In this document: positions 26,779 to 34,941 of the stretch, piece after piece
Layout of the letters: every line of letters starts with the position of its first letter
Position numbering within the stretch: position 1 is the first letter of the stretch
Source: Antribacter soli
GTDB taxonomy: Bacteria; Actinomycetota; Actinomycetes; Actinomycetales; Cellulomonadaceae
DNA: 64,000 nucleotides
Direction of reading: 5' to 3'
Assembly: GCF_021568775.1 (NCBI RefSeq)
Contig: NZ_JAKGSG010000029.1
Location: 124,001 to 188,000, forward strand
The notes under the pieces: generated by a model
What the model was told of the DNA's origin: nothing
Databases searched by the model: none
The model's input: the letters and a program-made list of their open reading frames with translations, nothing else
Position numbers and translations under genes: made by a program

Positions 26779-27681
26779 GTGTCAGGTACCTCCACGTTCC
26801 CCAGACCGATCTCGAAGCGCTGGATCCTTGCGGCGCTGGCCGCACTCGCCCTCACCCTCACCTCGGCGGTCCCGGCGGCCACGGCCGACGTCACCGTTCA
26901 GGCGCTCACGCACAAGTCACCGTTCAGCTGCGACAAGACCTTCTACGCCAACAACTGGAGCCCGGGACACAACCCCTCCGGCTCCATCGACTGGCAGAGC
27001 TACGGCACCGACGCCATCAACGGAGAGACCGTCCGGGCGACGGCCGGCGGCACCGCCTACTTCCGCGACGCCGGCAGCACGAGCTACGGCAAGTGGGTGG
27101 AGATCGTCCACAGCGACGGCACCCGCACCCGCTATGCACACCTCGCCACGATGGTGCGGGCAGCCGGGACGAGCATGTCGGTCAGCCAGGGCACCGTCAT
27201 CGGCACCGTCGGCTCCACGGGCGGGTCGGAGGCGCCGCACCTGCACTACGAGCAGCGCACCTCGTCCAACACCGTCGACACCAGCCCGACGGTCGAGGGC
27301 GTGACCGTCTCGCTCGGCCAGAGGAAGGCCGTCACGAGCACCAACGGGTGCGGGACGAACCCGTACACCCCCACGGAGGTCTGCGGCAGCGGCTACTCGG
27401 TGATCGACTCGGCCGCCCTCGGCTCGGTCGGCAAGGTCTTCCTGCTGTACAGCTCCGACAACGGCTACAACTGCGTCGTCACCCTGAAGTACACGAACGT
27501 CGGCACGCCGAGCGCGGTGTCAGCCTTCCTGGAGCCGGAAGGCTCCACCCGGACGACCAACTCCGGCAGCTTCGGCTACTACGCGGGACCGGTCGAGCGA
27601 CAGGCACCCGGCGCGTGCGTCAGGTGGGGCGGTTCGGTAGGCGGCACCAGCTACACCAGCCCGTTCGAGCACTGCGGCTGA
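26779..27681 (+). CDS. Secreted M23 (LytM-type) metallopeptidase
   Basis: A 300-residue protein with a signal peptide (cleavage near TADV at about 36) and an M23 domain at about 45-195. Zinc ligands fit H64 (PGHN), D71 (SIDW) and H156 in APHLHYE, with H121 (RYAHL) assisting. M23 enzymes cut cell-wall cross-bridges or glycine-rich peptides. The C-terminal 100 residues, with four cysteines, form a separate domain I do not recognise. GTG start with GGAGAG four bases upstream; the ATG at 26731 would precede an implausible extension. Confidence 0.88.
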   Translation: MSGTSTFPRPISKRWILAALAALALTLTSAVPAATADVTVQALTHKSPFSCDKTFYANNWSPGHNPSGSIDWQSYGTDAINGETVRATAGGTAYFRDAGSTSYGKWVEIVHSDGTRTRYAHLATMVRAAGTSMSVSQGTVIGTVGSTGGSEAPHLHYEQRTSSNTVDTSPTVEGVTVSLGQRKAVTSTNGCGTNPYTPTEVCGSGYSVIDSAALGSVGKVFLLYSSDNGYNCVVTLKYTNVGTPSAVSAFLEPEGSTRTTNSGSFGYYAGPVERQAPGACVRWGGSVGGTSYTSPFEHCG

Positions 27682-27718
27682 CCCCCCGCCGCCTCCGGCG
27701 TGGGCGGCAGGCTACCGC

Positions 27719-28132
27719 TCAGTCGCGGTTGGCCTGTCCCCGCGTCGAGGCCAGCGCCCACGCGATCAGCAGCGGCTGGCCCAGGAGCCGCAGCGCCCGC
27801 TTGCGGTCCGTGTCGAGCCCGAACGCGTCGCGATGCTCGACGAGCTGGGCGATGTTGCCCGGGAAGATCGCCACGAAGAACGCCGCGGTGAGCAGGCCGA
27901 CGCGACGACGTGCAGGTTGGCGCCACGTCCCGACGAGCGCTGCGCCGAGCCCGATCTCCACCAGCCCCGATCCGACGACCACGGTGTCGGCATCGACCGG
28001 GACCCAGGAGGGCACCTGCGCCTGGAACTCGTCACGCAGCCGGGTGAGGTGGCCGGTGCCCGCGTAGAGCAGGAAGGCGCCGAGCGTCACCTGACCAGCT
28101 GCTCGCGCGACACGTGCCATGGTGCTCGCCAT
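27719..28132 (-). CDS. DoxX-family membrane protein
   Basis: A 137-residue protein with four transmembrane segments and the DoxX pattern (LLYAGTGHL in helix 1, IFPGNIAQLVEHRDAFGL near the C-terminus). DoxX proteins are small membrane subunits linked to quinone or thiol redox chemistry in some species, unproven in most. AGGAGG six bases upstream selects the ATG at 28132 over the one at 28168. It follows the YrdB-like gene on the same strand by about 40 bases. Confidence 0.83.
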   Translation of the reverse strand: MASTMARVARAAGQVTLGAFLLYAGTGHLTRLRDEFQAQVPSWVPVDADTVVVGSGLVEIGLGAALVGTWRQPARRRVGLLTAAFFVAIFPGNIAQLVEHRDAFGLDTDRKRALRLLGQPLLIAWALASTRGQANRD

Positions 28133-28174
28133 CTCGGACCTCCTGTGGGGTGTGTACCGGTCCATCATGCGGGC

Positions 28175-28534
28175 TCAGCCTTCCAGCGGACTCTTCTCGC
28201 CCGCCGTCGCGGCGAGGACCACCCGGTCCAGCGCCCACACGACCGCGAGCGCCACGCCCGCCATGGGCGCCCCGGCCGCCCACAGCGCCACGGCGGCGCC
28301 GACGAACAGCCCGGTCTCCATCGCGATCCGCACGGCGAACGGGAGAGCCACCGGCGCCCGGGGCGAAAGGAACCTGCCCCACACCACAACCACGGCGGCC
28401 GGTACGAGCAGCGCGAGCACCCAGCGCCACACGCCGTCGGCCAGGCTCCACGCCGACCACGCGGACGCGACGACGAGCGCAAGCTCGAGGAGGAACCGAA
28501 CAATCAGGGCGATACTTCGCACATTGCTCCGCAC
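28175..28534 (-). CDS. YrdB-family (DUF2568) membrane protein
   Basis: A 119-residue integral-membrane protein with four predicted helices (about 8-32, 36-52, 65-85, 90-110), matching the small YrdB/DUF2568 family of unknown function. It probably forms one transcript with the DoxX gene and diverges from the MMPL transporter. Confidence 0.75.
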   Translation of the reverse strand: MRSNVRSIALIVRFLLELALVVASAWSAWSLADGVWRWVLALLVPAAVVVVWGRFLSPRAPVALPFAVRIAMETGLFVGAAVALWAAGAPMAGVALAVVWALDRVVLAATAGEKSPLEG

Positions 28535-28687
28535 GGGCCCAGGCTAGACCCTCTCAGGAGAGCCGGCCCGGCGCCCGCGGTGTACTGCGGACGCAGCAGG
28601 AACGGTCACCGCGCTGGAACGACGCCCTGGCACGGGGCCGACAGGGAGTCTTACCGGGTCAGACTCCCTGCCCCGGAAGGCACTCCG

Positions 28688-30889
28688 ATGTCCACCCTCG
28701 CCCAGTGGTGCTATCGACGACGGTTCGTCGTCCTCGGCGCCTGGATCACTGCCCTCGTCGGGCTCGCCGTCGCTGCGCTCACCGGCGGCACCGACTTCAA
28801 GACAGCCGCCGAGCTGCCCGACAGCGAGTCGTCCCAGTCGTACGCCCTGCTCGCGGAGGCAGACGTCAGCAGCGACACCACGAGCAGCACCATCGTCTGG
28901 CGCACGGACGGGGTCGCGATCGACGACCCGGCCGTCGTGGCCGACGTCGGCGCGATGCTCGACGCCGTCGCGGCCGAGCCGGGCGTCGCCGCCGTGATCA
29001 GCCCCTACTCCGAGGCGGGCGCCGCGCAGGTGAACGCCGCCGAGAGCACGGCCTTCGCGACGGTGGCGCTGGGTCCCGACGCCGACACCGACGAGATCCG
29101 CAGCGTGGCCGAGCAGGCGACCAGCGGCGACCTCGACGTCGCGCTGGGCGGGCAGGCGTTCGTCGAGCTGCCGAGCCCGTCGGGCGGCACCGAGGGGATC
29201 GGCATCATCGCGGCACTCGTCATCCTGCTGCTCGTCTTCCGCTCCGGGTGGGCGGCCGCGCTGCCGATCCTCACCGGCGTCACCGGTGTGGCCACGTCGC
29301 TCCTGCTCGTCATGGTCGCCTCCCATGTCGTCGACCTCGACTCCACCTCGCTCACGATGGCTGCGCTCATCGGGCTCGGCGTCGGCATCGACTACGCGCT
29401 GTTCATCGTCAACCGGTACCGCAACGCGCTCATGGCAGGGCGATCCGTCGGGGACGCCGTCGCACAGGCGGTGACCACGTCCGGCCGCGCGGTCGTCTTC
29501 GCCGGCCTGACGGTGATCGTCGCGCTGCTCGGCATGTTCGTCGTCGGCCTCGGTGTGCTCACCGGGATGGGGCAGGCCGCAGCCGTGACCGTGCTGTTCA
29601 CCGTGGCCGCCGCCGTGACGCTCCTGCCCGCGCTGCTCGGCATGCTCGGCCACAAGGTCCTGTCCCGCAAGCAGCGCGCGGCGCTCGCCGCCGGCGCGCT
29701 CGAGACACGGACCACGGCGCGTCCGACAGTGTCGTCCCGCTGGGCGCGCCTGCTCCACAAGGCCCCGGGCGGGGCCGCCGCCGTCGCGTTGGTCCTGCTG
29801 GTCGCGCTGGCCGCCCCCGCGGTAACCATGCGCGTCGGGAACGCCGACCCCAGCAGCGACCCGGCGGGCTCGCCGGGCCGCGAGTACGTCGACCTCATGG
29901 CTCCCGCCTTCGGCGAGGGTGTCGACGCGCCGCTCCTCCTCGTCGCCCGGACGCCCGACGCAGCCGCGGCCCTGGCGTTCGCGGACCTCACGGCCGCGCT
30001 GCCCGACGTCGCAGGGGTCGCCTCGGTCCAGGCCGCGCCGCTCGCGCCCGGCCAGACGGTCGCGGTCGCGGTGGTCACGCCGCTCACGAGCGCGCAGGCC
30101 GAGGAGACGCAGGACCTCGTGCGGGACCTCCGCGACGACGTGATCCCCGCGGCTGAGGCCGGCACGCGGCTGGAGGTCCTCGTCGGCGGGGAGACGGCGA
30201 CGAACATCGACATCTCCGACGCGCTCATGAGTCGGCTGCCCCTGTACCTGGGTCTGATCGCCGTGCTCGGATTCCTGCTGCTGGCCGTCGCCTTCCGCAG
30301 CGTGCTCGTGCCCCTCGTCGGCGCCGTGACCAACCTCGCGACCATCGTCGTCGGGCTGGGGGTCATCACCCTGATCTTCCAGCACGGGTACGGCAGCGAG
30401 CTGCTCGGTGTCGGCTCCGGGGCGCCCGTCATGTACATCGTGCCGATCATCATCGTCGGCGTGATGTTCGGGCTCTCCATGGACTACCAGGTGTTCCTCG
30501 TCAGCCGCATGCACGAGGAGTGGTCACGCGGAGGCACGAACGGCCGCGCGGTGCGGGTCGGCGTCGCCGAGACCGGTCGCGTCATCGCGACGGCCGCCAC
30601 GATCATGCTCAGCGTCTTCGCCTCCTTCGGCTTCAGCGGCGAGCGGATCGTCTCCGCCATCGGCATCGGCATGGCGATCGCGGTGATGGTCGACGCGTTC
30701 GTGGTGCGGCTGACCCTCGTGCCCGCGCTCATGAACCTCATCGGCAGCCGCAACTGGGCCTACCCCCGCTGGGCCGACCGGATCACCCCGCACGTGTCCG
30801 TCGAGGGCCCGGCGGAGACGGCGGACGACCGTCCGGCGAGCCGCGCCGAGACGAAGGAGCTCGTCGGGGCGGGGTACGGCACCCGCTGA
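28688..30889 (+). CDS. MMPL/RND-type membrane transporter
   Basis: A 733-residue transporter with about 12 transmembrane helices in two repeats, each TM1 followed by a large extracytoplasmic loop. The proton-relay Asp-Tyr pairs of MMPL proteins are present at D235 (GIDYALF) and D599 (SMDYQVF). Members export lipids or hydrophobic drugs across the plasma membrane. GGAAGG precedes the ATG. The next genes downstream are a convergent NarL-type two-component system, so substrate and control remain unknown. Confidence 0.9.
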   Translation: MSTLAQWCYRRRFVVLGAWITALVGLAVAALTGGTDFKTAAELPDSESSQSYALLAEADVSSDTTSSTIVWRTDGVAIDDPAVVADVGAMLDAVAAEPGVAAVISPYSEAGAAQVNAAESTAFATVALGPDADTDEIRSVAEQATSGDLDVALGGQAFVELPSPSGGTEGIGIIAALVILLLVFRSGWAAALPILTGVTGVATSLLLVMVASHVVDLDSTSLTMAALIGLGVGIDYALFIVNRYRNALMAGRSVGDAVAQAVTTSGRAVVFAGLTVIVALLGMFVVGLGVLTGMGQAAAVTVLFTVAAAVTLLPALLGMLGHKVLSRKQRAALAAGALETRTTARPTVSSRWARLLHKAPGGAAAVALVLLVALAAPAVTMRVGNADPSSDPAGSPGREYVDLMAPAFGEGVDAPLLLVARTPDAAAALAFADLTAALPDVAGVASVQAAPLAPGQTVAVAVVTPLTSAQAEETQDLVRDLRDDVIPAAEAGTRLEVLVGGETATNIDISDALMSRLPLYLGLIAVLGFLLLAVAFRSVLVPLVGAVTNLATIVVGLGVITLIFQHGYGSELLGVGSGAPVMYIVPIIIVGVMFGLSMDYQVFLVSRMHEEWSRGGTNGRAVRVGVAETGRVIATAATIMLSVFASFGFSGERIVSAIGIGMAIAVMVDAFVVRLTLVPALMNLIGSRNWAYPRWADRITPHVSVEGPAETADDRPASRAETKELVGAGYGTR

Positions 30890-30900
30890 CCGCCGATGAT

Positions 30901-30941
30901 GCCGAGGTGGTCATGCCGTGTGACGGCCTGACCACCTCGGC
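30901..30941. terminator. Compound bidirectional terminator hairpin
   Basis: GCCGAGGTGGTCA (30901-30913) pairs perfectly with 30929-30941, and the loop contains a second stem (GCCGT/ACGGC at 30915-30919 and 30923-30927). It sits between the convergent MMPL and response-regulator genes and should end both transcripts. Confidence 0.8.
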
Positions 30942-30964
30942 CTCGTCCGGCAACGGTCCCGCGC

Positions 30965-31624
30965 CTACGGCCGGATGCCCGCCTGCACGGCGAGCGAGAC
31001 GAGCTGCGCCCGGTCCCGCGCGCCGACCTTCGCCATCGCGCGGTTCGCATGCGTCTTCACGGTGAACGGGGACAGGTACAGCCGCTCGGCGATCTGCGCG
31101 TTGTCCAGGCCCCGCACGATCGCCTCGACGATCTCCCGCTCGCGGGGCGTGAGCGACGCGAGGAGCGAGGCCGCAGCCGGGTCCGCAACCGCCCGGCCGC
31201 CCTCGGCGACGTGAGCGACCAGCGCGTTCACCGCCGTCGGCGACAACACGTTGTGACCTCGTGCGACCTGGAGGATCCCGGCCGTGAGCTCCGCGGGGCC
31301 GGCGCCCTTGCTGAAGAACCCGTCCGCCCCCGCCTGGACGGCGCGGAGCACGTTCTCGTCCTCGTCGAACGTGGTGAGCACGAGGATCCTCAGGACCTCC
31401 GGGGTGCGCTGCTGCCGGATGCGCCGCGTCGCCTCGACGCCGTCGATGCCCGGCATGCGGATGTCGATGAGCAGGACGTCGGCGTCCGTCTCGGTCGCCA
31501 GGCGCACCGCCGCGATGCCGTCGGCCGCCTCGCCGACGACGGACAGGTCGGGGTGCGCCTCGATGATCGTGCGCAGACCGACCCGGATCATCTCCTGGTC
31601 GTCGACCAGGATCACTCGGACCAT
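30965..31624 (-). CDS. NarL/LuxR-family response regulator
   Basis: A 219-residue regulator: receiver domain (phospho-acceptor D54 in LLIDIRMPG) and a C-terminal LuxR helix-turn-helix (LTPREREIVEAIVRGLDNAQIA to VKTHANRAMAKV, about 150-205). GGAGGTGA precedes the ATG at 31624, which lies 13 bases inside the end of the kinase gene, so the pair is translationally coupled. The longer open frame upstream is a shadow of the kinase. Confidence 0.93.
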   Translation of the reverse strand: MVRVILVDDQEMIRVGLRTIIEAHPDLSVVGEAADGIAAVRLATETDADVLLIDIRMPGIDGVEATRRIRQQRTPEVLRILVLTTFDEDENVLRAVQAGADGFFSKGAGPAELTAGILQVARGHNVLSPTAVNALVAHVAEGGRAVADPAAASLLASLTPREREIVEAIVRGLDNAQIAERLYLSPFTVKTHANRAMAKVGARDRAQLVSLAVQAGIRP

Positions 31625-32826
31625 CGGTTCACCTCCTCCGCCACGGGCAGAACTGCTGTCACGCGGAACCGGTCGCCGTCGGGCAGGACCGTCAGCGTGC
31701 CGCCGGCGGCTGCCGCGCGCTCGCGCATGCCGACGAGCCCGTTGCCGCCGCCGGCTGTCGAGCGCGGCGCCGCCGGATCCCGCCCGTTGACGACCTCGAC
31801 GACGACGTGCCCGCCGTCGTCGGACAACCGCACGTCGACCGACACGGCGCCGGCGCCGTGCCGCTGGGCGTTGGTCAGGGACTCCTGGACGATCCGGTAC
31901 GCGGCGGCGCTGCTGTCGGGTGCGAGCCGGTCGCCAAGGTCCGCGACGCTCGCCTCGACGACCAGCCCGGCCGACCGGAACGTCGCCACGAGGTCCCCGA
32001 TCCGCGCATACTCCGCCATCGGGGCGCCGTCGGCCTCGTCCTCCGGCCGGACCCGCAGGATCCGCAGGATCTGCTGGGTCTCGCGCAGCACTGCCTGGAC
32101 CGAGTGGCGCGCTGCCTCGAGGTCCTTCCGGGCGGCGCCGGCCGCGTCCGGGAGGTGCACCTCGGCCGCGCCCAGGTGCATGCTCACCACCGCGATCTTG
32201 TGGCCCACGCTGTCGTGCAGGTCCCGGGCGATCCGCACGCGCTCCTCCGCGATGCTGCGGTCGACGGCGGCCTGCCGGGTCGCGATCGCGTCCCGGGCTC
32301 GCGACTCCAGCTCCGCCCAGTACCGGACGTGCCCGTGCACCGCGCTGCCGGCGGCGGCCCACGCGAGCGCCGCGCCGAAGGCGATCGCCGGCTCTGGGTC
32401 GGAGGTCGGGGCGACCGTCCCCCCGTACAGGGCGGAGGCGCCGGCGCTCGCCACGCCCACCGTGACACCTGCCAGGGTCGCGGGGAACCCACGCAGCGTG
32501 AGCAGGAGCGCGCCGAAGCAGGCGACCGTCCAGAAGCCGATCGGGCGCCATCCGAGGAGCGCCGCGGCGAGGGGCGCGAGGGCGTACAGGGCGAGCGCGA
32601 GGTGCGGGCGGCGGTTCCGTGCCAGGACGGCGCCGGCGGCCACCGCGATCGCCAGGACGCCTCCCCAGCGACCTTCGGCCGACGTCACGACGAGCACGAC
32701 CTGGACCGCCAGCGCGACCGCGATGATCGCGACGAACACGCGCTCGACCACGTCCACGTGGCTCGCCCACCAGGGCGCACGCGGCGGTCGGGCCACAGCT
32801 CCCGGGTCGGTGCTCACGCTCGACAT
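31612..32826 (-). CDS. NarL-type sensor histidine kinase
   Basis: A 404-residue HisKA_3-type kinase. About five or six transmembrane segments fill residues 28-165 without a sizeable external loop, suggesting a membrane-stress or small-molecule signal. The phospho-acceptor is H204 (ARDLHDSVGHK), followed by an ATPase domain (QESLTNAQRHG, GNGLVGMRERA). It is first in the operon with its regulator. Confidence 0.92.
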   Translation of the reverse strand: MSSVSTDPGAVARPPRAPWWASHVDVVERVFVAIIAVALAVQVVLVVTSAEGRWGGVLAIAVAAGAVLARNRRPHLALALYALAPLAAALLGWRPIGFWTVACFGALLLTLRGFPATLAGVTVGVASAGASALYGGTVAPTSDPEPAIAFGAALAWAAAGSAVHGHVRYWAELESRARDAIATRQAAVDRSIAEERVRIARDLHDSVGHKIAVVSMHLGAAEVHLPDAAGAARKDLEAARHSVQAVLRETQQILRILRVRPEDEADGAPMAEYARIGDLVATFRSAGLVVEASVADLGDRLAPDSSAAAYRIVQESLTNAQRHGAGAVSVDVRLSDDGGHVVVEVVNGRDPAAPRSTAGGGNGLVGMRERAAAAGGTLTVLPDGDRFRVTAVLPVAEEVNRWSE

Positions 32827-32883
32827 CCTTCCACCCCGCGCCGCGCCGTTCGTACTGCGGGCGCGGGACGCATGGCCCGATGG

Positions 32884-33354
32884 TCAGTCTTCCGCGGCCT
32901 CGCGGGGGCCGGTCCGGCACGACGCGATGATCGTGGCCATCATGCTGCGAAAGGCGTCTCGGTCCGCCGCGGGCAGCGGCTCGAGGATCCGGTCGAACTC
33001 GTCGCGGACATCGGCGTGGAAGGCGTACGCGGACCGGGCGCCGGCGTCCGTCAGCGTCACGAGCACCGACCGGCGGTCCCCCGGCACCGGCGTGCGCGAC
33101 ACGAGCCCGCGACGTTCGGCCCGATCTACCAGACCGGTCAGTGCGGCCTTCTCGGTGCCGAGACACTGCCCCAGGTCGGCCATGCGCCGCGGGCCGGCCT
33201 CCAGGACGCACAGCATCCGTCCCTGCACAGGGGTCAGCTCCTGGCGGCCCGCGATGCGTGCGAAGGCGCCGTGCACGAGGCCCGCCAGCTCGACGAGCTC
33301 GGGCAGCGCGCTCGTGCCGTCCGTCGTCGTCTCTCGGGTCACGTCGTGGCTCAC
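32884..33354 (-). CDS. MarR-family transcriptional regulator
   Basis: A 156-residue winged-helix protein: LTPVQGRMLCVLEAG, then MADLGQCLGTEKAALTGLVDRAERRGLVSR as recognition region and wing residues PGDRRSVLVTLTDAG. MarR proteins are usually local repressors released by small phenolic or oxidised ligands. It diverges from the deazaflavin oxidoreductase over a 82-base region rich in inverted repeats. GTG at 33354 is chosen; GTG 33339 is also possible. Confidence 0.88.
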   Translation of the reverse strand: MSHDVTRETTTDGTSALPELVELAGLVHGAFARIAGRQELTPVQGRMLCVLEAGPRRMADLGQCLGTEKAALTGLVDRAERRGLVSRTPVPGDRRSVLVTLTDAGARSAYAFHADVRDEFDRILEPLPAADRDAFRSMMATIIASCRTGPREAAED

Positions 33355-33364
33355 GACGACAACG

Positions 33365-33412
33365 GTACACAGGCGATATAGTTCATGTTGTGTACTGTAC
33401 GTTGTGACAACT
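33365..33412. promoter_or_regulatory. Probable MarR-binding region
   Basis: An A/T-rich island in the divergent gap. GTACACA (33365-33371) is inverted as TGTGTAC (33389-33395), and GTTGTGACAAC (33401-33411) is a second palindrome. The sites overlap where promoters for both genes should lie, consistent with control of the regulator and the oxidoreductase together. Confidence 0.6.
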
Positions 33413-33436
33413 GTTGCTTCGACCGGAGGGAACGAC

Positions 33437-33898
33437 ATGAGCTTCACCCACCCGACAGGCACTCGCGGCGCGCGGCAGCCGGGCGGTCGCGCGATGATCT
33501 GGGCGAACAAGCTGATCGCCCGCCGCGCGCGGCGTAACACCGGCAAGACCATAGGGATGAACCTCCTGGTCCTGACCACGATCGGCCGCAAGAGCGGCCA
33601 GCCGCGCGAGACCCCCCTCGGCTGGTTCCAGGGCAGGGACGGAAGCTGGCTGATCGTGGCCTCGGCCGGCGGCGCCCCGGGCAACCCGGCCTGGTACCTC
33701 AACCTCGCCGCGAACCCCGACCAGGTCACCGTCGAGCTCGCCGGGCAGAAGACGGCCGTGACGGCCGAAGAGCTGCACGGGGCGGAGCGCGAGGAGGCGT
33801 GGCAGAAGATCACCAGCGAGGTCCCGCAGTTCGCCAGGTACCAGGTGACGACCGACCGGGAGCTGCCGGTCATCCGCCTGACTCCGCGCCCCAGCTGA
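33437..33898 (+). CDS. Deazaflavin (F420)-dependent nitroreductase-family protein
   Basis: A 153-residue split-barrel protein of the Ddn/FDOR-A type: MNLLVLTTIGRKSGQPRETPLGW, SWLIVASAGGAPGNPAWYLNL and YQVTTDRELPVIRL are its conserved segments. Members use F420H2 to reduce quinones, coumarins or nitro compounds. GGAGGG precedes the ATG. Location beside a divergent MarR suggests induction by a xenobiotic or quinone (inference). Confidence 0.9.
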   Translation: MSFTHPTGTRGARQPGGRAMIWANKLIARRARRNTGKTIGMNLLVLTTIGRKSGQPRETPLGWFQGRDGSWLIVASAGGAPGNPAWYLNLAANPDQVTVELAGQKTAVTAEELHGAEREEAWQKITSEVPQFARYQVTTDRELPVIRLTPRPS

Positions 33899-34041
33899 GC
33901 GCTCGACCCCGGAGGGCGGTGTCTGGCGTCCCACGCCCGAACCGTCCATCATCAACACGGACGCTGCACGACGGGCTCACCGTCGTCGTCGACGGGACGA
34001 CGGGCACGGTGCGTGCCGAGCCCACCGGATACCGTGCCGTC

Positions 34042-34224
34042 ATGCAGTACACGGTGCGGGTGACCCGCGACGACGGGTGGTGGGTGGCGGAGGTCGCCGG
34101 GATCGAGGACGCGACCGTCCGGACCCAGGAGTGGGCGCAGCTCGACGCGGAGGTGCGCTCGCTGATCGCCGACCTCACGGGCGCCTGGCCGGACGACGTC
34201 GAGATCGACTGGGTCGAGGCGTGA
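34042..34224 (+). CDS. HicB-like small protein
   Basis: A 60-residue protein (starting MQYTVRVTRDDGWWVAEVAG) resembling the N-terminal ferredoxin-like half of HicB antitoxins. No hicA toxin gene and no DNA-binding domain accompany it, so it is an orphan and a toxin-antitoxin role is not supported. The stop overlaps the GTG of the GNAT gene by four bases. The gap from 33899 to 34041 holds no gene I can support. Confidence 0.7.
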   Translation: MQYTVRVTRDDGWWVAEVAGIEDATVRTQEWAQLDAEVRSLIADLTGAWPDDVEIDWVEA

Positions 34225-34787
34225 CCGCGCCCGCCGAAGCCGGCTGGCCCGTCCTCACGGACCGCCTGTCGCTGCGCCGCGTCATGGCCGACGACGCCGA
34301 CGCGTTCCTCGCCTGGCGCTCGCAGCCGGACGTCGTCCGCTACATGTACCAGCCGCCGTGGACGCCGCAGCTCGCCCGGGAAAAGCTCGCGGCCTGGGCG
34401 GTGGCGCCGTTCGCGGAGCCGGGCGACGCGCTCGTCCTGGCGATCGAGGAGCGGGGGCGTCCGGGCGTCCTCGGTGAGCTCCTGCTGAAGTGGGCACCCG
34501 GCCCGGGGCAGGCCGAGGTCGGCTACGCGCTGCACCCCGAGGTGCAAGGGCGCGGTTATGCGCTCGAGGCCGCGCGGGCTGCGGTCGCGCTCGCGTTCGG
34601 CCGGTTCGGCTTCCACCGCGTCTTCGCGCGCATCGACGAGGAGAACACGGCATCGGTCCGAGTCTGCGAGCGCCTCGGCATGCGGCTGGAGGCCCGCCTC
34701 GTCGAGAACGACCAGCGGGACGGGGTGTGGGCGACCGAGGTGGTCTACGCGATGCTCGCGCGGGAGCATGGCATCCTTGCCCCGTGA
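34221..34787 (+). CDS. GNAT-family N-acetyltransferase (RimJ/RimL-like)
   Basis: A 188-residue acetyl-CoA-dependent transferase of the Acetyltransf_3 group. Typical motifs: LTDRLSLRRVMADDADAFLAW at the start, the acetyl-CoA loop VQGRGYALEAARA (about 116-128), and ENTASVRVCERLGMRLEAR. Substrate may be an amino group of a protein or antibiotic; unknown. GTG start coupled to the small HicB-like gene. Confidence 0.9.
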   Translation: MTAPAEAGWPVLTDRLSLRRVMADDADAFLAWRSQPDVVRYMYQPPWTPQLAREKLAAWAVAPFAEPGDALVLAIEERGRPGVLGELLLKWAPGPGQAEVGYALHPEVQGRGYALEAARAAVALAFGRFGFHRVFARIDEENTASVRVCERLGMRLEARLVENDQRDGVWATEVVYAMLAREHGILAP

Positions 34788-34817
34788 CTGACACGCACCG
34801 CCACCTCGTTCTCCCGC

Positions 34818-34939
34818 CTCCGGTCCTCTGACCGGAGCGCGCTCGCGGCCCCCTGCGGATGGGTAACCCCGCAGTCGTGGGGCCGCGTCCTGGCGTGCTC
34901 CGAGACCTCGTCCTCGTCTCGGTCCAGTCCTTGGAGCAC
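34818..34939 (+). ncRNA. Highly structured leader of the DMT-transporter gene
   Basis: Three successive hairpins fill the space before the transporter ATG at 34942. CTCCGGT/ACCGGAG at 34818-34837 (six-base loop, possibly the GNAT terminator); a long stem with GCGGCCCC/GGGGCCGC (34845-34852, 34879-34886) continued by CTGCGG/CCGCAG (34853-34858, 34869-34874) with a four-base bulge; and GTGCTCC/GGAGCAC (34895-34901, 34933-34939) enclosing GAGAC/GTCTC. The last stem ends two bases before the ATG and could hide the start. I do not recognise a known riboswitch. Confidence 0.45.
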
Positions 34940-34941
34940 CC

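Noticed and set aside
34042-34224. HicB-like protein as part of a toxin-antitoxin module
   Set aside because: No hicA-like gene adjoins it and there is no DNA-binding domain; the coupled gene is a GNAT acetyltransferase with a metabolic-type signature.
34845-34886. Fluoride, guanidine or SAM riboswitch before the DMT transporter
   Set aside because: None of the conserved bases of those classes could be aligned; only stems are evident, so it is reported as an unclassified leader.
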